This document shows positions 5,296-7,027 of a DNA stretch of 7,027 bases, piece by piece. The stretch comes from CAZYWA01 sp964650975 [NCBI: uncultured bacterium]. Its GTDB lineage: Bacteria > JADJOY01. Below the pieces are notes generated by a model. It made no database searches, was not told the origin of the DNA, and saw nothing but the letters and a program-made list of their open reading frames with translations. The DNA is taken from NCBI GenBank assembly GCA_964650975.1, contig CAZYWA010000430.1, positions 1 to 7,027 of the forward strand, given 5' to 3'. Position numbers and translations under genes: made by a program. The stretch's first letter is position 1; each line of letters begins with the position of its first letter.

Positions 5296-7027
5296 CGACG
5301 CCGAGCCCTCCCGGCGCATCACGGCATGTGGCGCCCGTCGTGGCGCTCCTCGCCGTGGTCGCGCTCGGCGGCTGGCTGCGCTTGGGTCGCATCGAGCAGG
5401 CCTCGCCCTTTCTCTGGGACGACGCGATTCACCACCTCGAATCGGTTTGGCTCCGCGACACCCTGCACTTCGCCCGCACCAGCTTCGCACTCAAGCTCGC
5501 CGAGGCACGCGGCGGTGGCGATCTCTGGACCTGGCAGGCCGAACGAGCCCGATTCGCCCGCGAGGTCGGCGGAATTCCGCCGCGCTTCGGCCGTCCAGGA
5601 CACATGGCGTTGCTGGCGCTCGCGATGGCGTTCGTCGGGCCCGTGGTGTGGGCGGGACCGCTGGTTTCCGCGCTGGCGGGAACGCTCGCGATCCTGGCAC
5701 TCGCGGGTTTGGTGCGCTCCGCCGCCCGCGATTCGCCCCATCGAGCGTGGATGGCGATCGTGGCGGCGCTGTGGCTCGCGGTCGATCCGCTCTCGGTGCG
5801 CCTCTCGCGCGAAGGGCTGGCCGATGCGGATGGTGCGCTCTTCGCGGTGCTCGCCTTCTGGGCATACGTTCGCGCCCGACGTCACGGATCCCGGCTCTCC
5901 TGGTGCGCGCTGGCCGGCGCCGTGGCCGGGATCGCGTTCACGGTGCAGACCCGGGACTTCCTGGTGATCGGGTTCCTGCTCGGATGGGAGCTGGCACCCG
6001 GATCGCTGGCGGCGGGACGCGGACTCGCCGAGCGCACCAAACGCGCCGTCACGATCGCCGCGAGCGCCATCGTGCCGCCGGCGCTCTGCGAGCTGCCCTA
6101 CTACCTGGCGCTGCTCGTCGGACGATCCCACGGCATCGCTCCCGACCTGCGCAGCTACGTGCTTCAGGTGCTCGGCATCTTCGCCAACCACCACTACGCG
6201 AAGGCGGCCTACGTGCATGCATCGACGCTCGCGAACCTCGCGAGCTATCCAGTGCTGTTCCGCGCGCTCGCCGGCTCGTGGCTCTCTCAGGCGGTCGTGA
6301 TGGCCGCCGCCGCGGCGACGCTCGTGCGCGCCATCCGCATCCACGACGAGGAGCGGCCCGCGCGCTGGCTAGCGCTCAGCTGGCTCGCCGGATCGATCGT
6401 GTTCCTGTCGGTCACGGCCCCGCTGGGGCGCTACGCGTCCTTCTTCGTCCCGGCGATGGGCTGGGTGGTGGCCGAGGGCGCGGCAGCTGCGCTCGCGGCG
6501 CTCGCGCCACCTGAACCGCATCCCCGCGGCTCCGGTTGGAGGGCCACCGGTCCCTCGGTGGCCAGCGAACGAACGGATCCACCAAACGAGGACGCGGATC
6601 GTGGACAGCCGCCGGCGACGGGACTATTTTCCCGGGGTTTGGGGATCGCGTGGCTCGCGGCGCTCTGTGCCGCAATCGCGCTGCTCACCGCGCGCGCCGC
6701 GCGCGAAGCGCGCGCGGCCGAGCCCGGCTACCGCGCGGCGGTCGACTGGATGCGAGAGCGCGGGTCTACTCGACACATCAGCACTTCTCCCTATGTCAGC
6801 GAGGTGTGGGCGGGAGTCGGCGCCGTCGACCCGGTTCCGGGCTCGCCCGCGGAGCTCGCGGCGCTCATATCGAAAGGGGACCGGTACCTGCTCGTGGACC
6901 TGATCCGCAACTACTTCATCGGCGCCTTCGAGACGCGCGGCGCGGTGCTGCGATCGATCACCAAGCGCTGCGCCCCGGCGGCGACGTTTCCCAACGCGTG
7001 GGCCACGCGGCCCGAGTACCAGTTCGA
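5292..7027 (+). CDS. GT-C fold glycosyltransferase, PMT/ArnT-like (family 39 type), paralog 3 (partial, 3' end cut)
   Basis: 578 codons are visible before the right edge, with no stop; by comparison with its paralogs only the last few dozen residues are missing. Translation probably starts at GTG 5292, overlapping the paralog 2 stop by 4 bp. No purine-rich Shine-Dalgarno is seen, so reinitiation by the terminating ribosome is likely. TM1 spans about 13-30. WDD (42-44) is followed by EARGGGDLW (71-79) and GIPPRFGRPGH (94-104), then CELPYYLALL (266-275), NLASYP (315-320) and GRYASFF (379-385). The C-terminal soluble domain begins with GYRAAVDWM and includes STSPYVSEVWAGVG and RYLLVDLI. Unlike the paralogs, it carries a hydrophilic linker of about 43 residues (406-448) before the last helix, with unusual codon use and a DNA hairpin. 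The role is presumed to be polyprenyl-phosphate-sugar-dependent transfer outside the inner membrane. The class is secure; the substrate is unknown. Confidence 0.88.
   Translation, partial: MTTPSPPGASRHVAPVVALLAVVALGGWLRLGRIEQASPFLWDDAIHHLESVWLRDTLHFARTSFALKLAEARGGGDLWTWQAERARFAREVGGIPPRFGRPGHMALLALAMAFVGPVVWAGPLVSALAGTLAILALAGLVRSAARDSPHRAWMAIVAALWLAVDPLSVRLSREGLADADGALFAVLAFWAYVRARRHGSRLSWCALAGAVAGIAFTVQTRDFLVIGFLLGWELAPGSLAAGRGLAERTKRAVTIAASAIVPPALCELPYYLALLVGRSHGIAPDLRSYVLQVLGIFANHHYAKAAYVHASTLANLASYPVLFRALAGSWLSQAVVMAAAAATLVRAIRIHDEERPARWLALSWLAGSIVFLSVTAPLGRYASFFVPAMGWVVAEGAAAALAALAPPEPHPRGSGWRATGPSVASERTDPPNEDADRGQPPATGLFSRGLGIAWLAALCAAIALLTARAAREARAAEPGYRAAVDWMRERGSTRHISTSPYVSEVWAGVGAVDPVPGSPAELAALISKGDRYLLVDLIRNYFIGAFETRGAVLRSITKRCAPAATFPNAWATRPEYQF
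6542..6563. repeat. Perfect 8-bp inverted repeat (hairpin) inside the paralog 3 linker
   Basis: GGCCACCG at 6542-6549 and CGGTGGCC at 6556-6563 are perfect reverse complements around a 6-nt loop (GTCCCT). There is no following T-run, so this does not look like an intrinsic terminator. It lies in the stretch encoding the extra hydrophilic linker of paralog 3 and does not break the frame. Confidence 0.7.
6696..6718. repeat. Perfect 10-bp GC-only inverted repeat (hairpin) in paralog 3
   Basis: GCCGCGCGCG at 6696-6705 pairs perfectly with CGCGCGCGGC at 6709-6718 around an AAG loop. It encodes an Ala/Arg-rich stretch (ARAAREARAA) just after the last predicted helix. The symmetry may simply follow from alternating Ala (GCG/GCC) and Arg (CGC) codons. 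No T-run follows. Confidence 0.65.

Noticed and set aside
5319-6514. Long open frames on both strands over paralog 3 (minus 5319-6344, plus 5447-6514).
   Set aside because: Both lack recognisable motifs. The frame starting at GTG 5292 carries all conserved GT-C landmarks and is open to the window edge.
6542-6563. The hairpin considered as a Rho-independent terminator.
   Set aside because: No T-run follows and the reading frame of paralog 3 continues through it with conserved sequence downstream.

Overview
This is a high-GC bacterial window (roughly two thirds G+C by eye, with G or C in most third codon positions). It is densely packed with genes, with start and stop codons overlapping by 4 bp. 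No gene is diagnostic of a phylum. The style suits a high-GC Gram-negative or uncultivated environmental lineage, but that is only an impression. I see no RNA genes, insertion sequences, CRISPR arrays, origins or convincing terminators.

The layout is two divergent arms leaving a very short central region at about 1635-1700. The leftward arm holds a complete Gfo/Idh/MocA-family NAD(P)-dependent oxidoreductase (1634 to 525). It is translationally coupled through a GTGA overlap to a second gene (528 to the window edge). That gene has about 124 helical N-terminal residues followed by what looks like the start of another Rossmann nucleotide-binding domain.

The rightward arm holds three tandem paralogous membrane proteins of the GT-C fold (PMT/ArnT-like, 'glycosyltransferase family 39'): 1701-3458, 3469-5295 and 5292 to the right edge, where the third is cut. 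They share the same landmarks in the same order: TM1, a WDD motif, an E-x-R-x-G-x-D-[VL]-[WF] motif, a G-[IV]-P-x-x-F-x-R-P motif, ELPYYL, NLx[TS]YP, RY, and a soluble C-terminal domain. Their DNA sequences have diverged, so the duplications look old.

Taken together, the window resembles part of an envelope glycan or glycoconjugate locus. Oxidoreductases could shape a sugar or sugar-nucleotide, and three polyprenyl-phosphate-sugar-dependent transferases could act on the outer face of the inner membrane. The substrates cannot be read from sequence. The most unusual points are the clustered GT-C trio with its shared first-loop signature, a compositionally odd linker with a strong hairpin found only in the third paralog, the QKP variant in the oxidoreductase, and the N-terminally extended partner gene.
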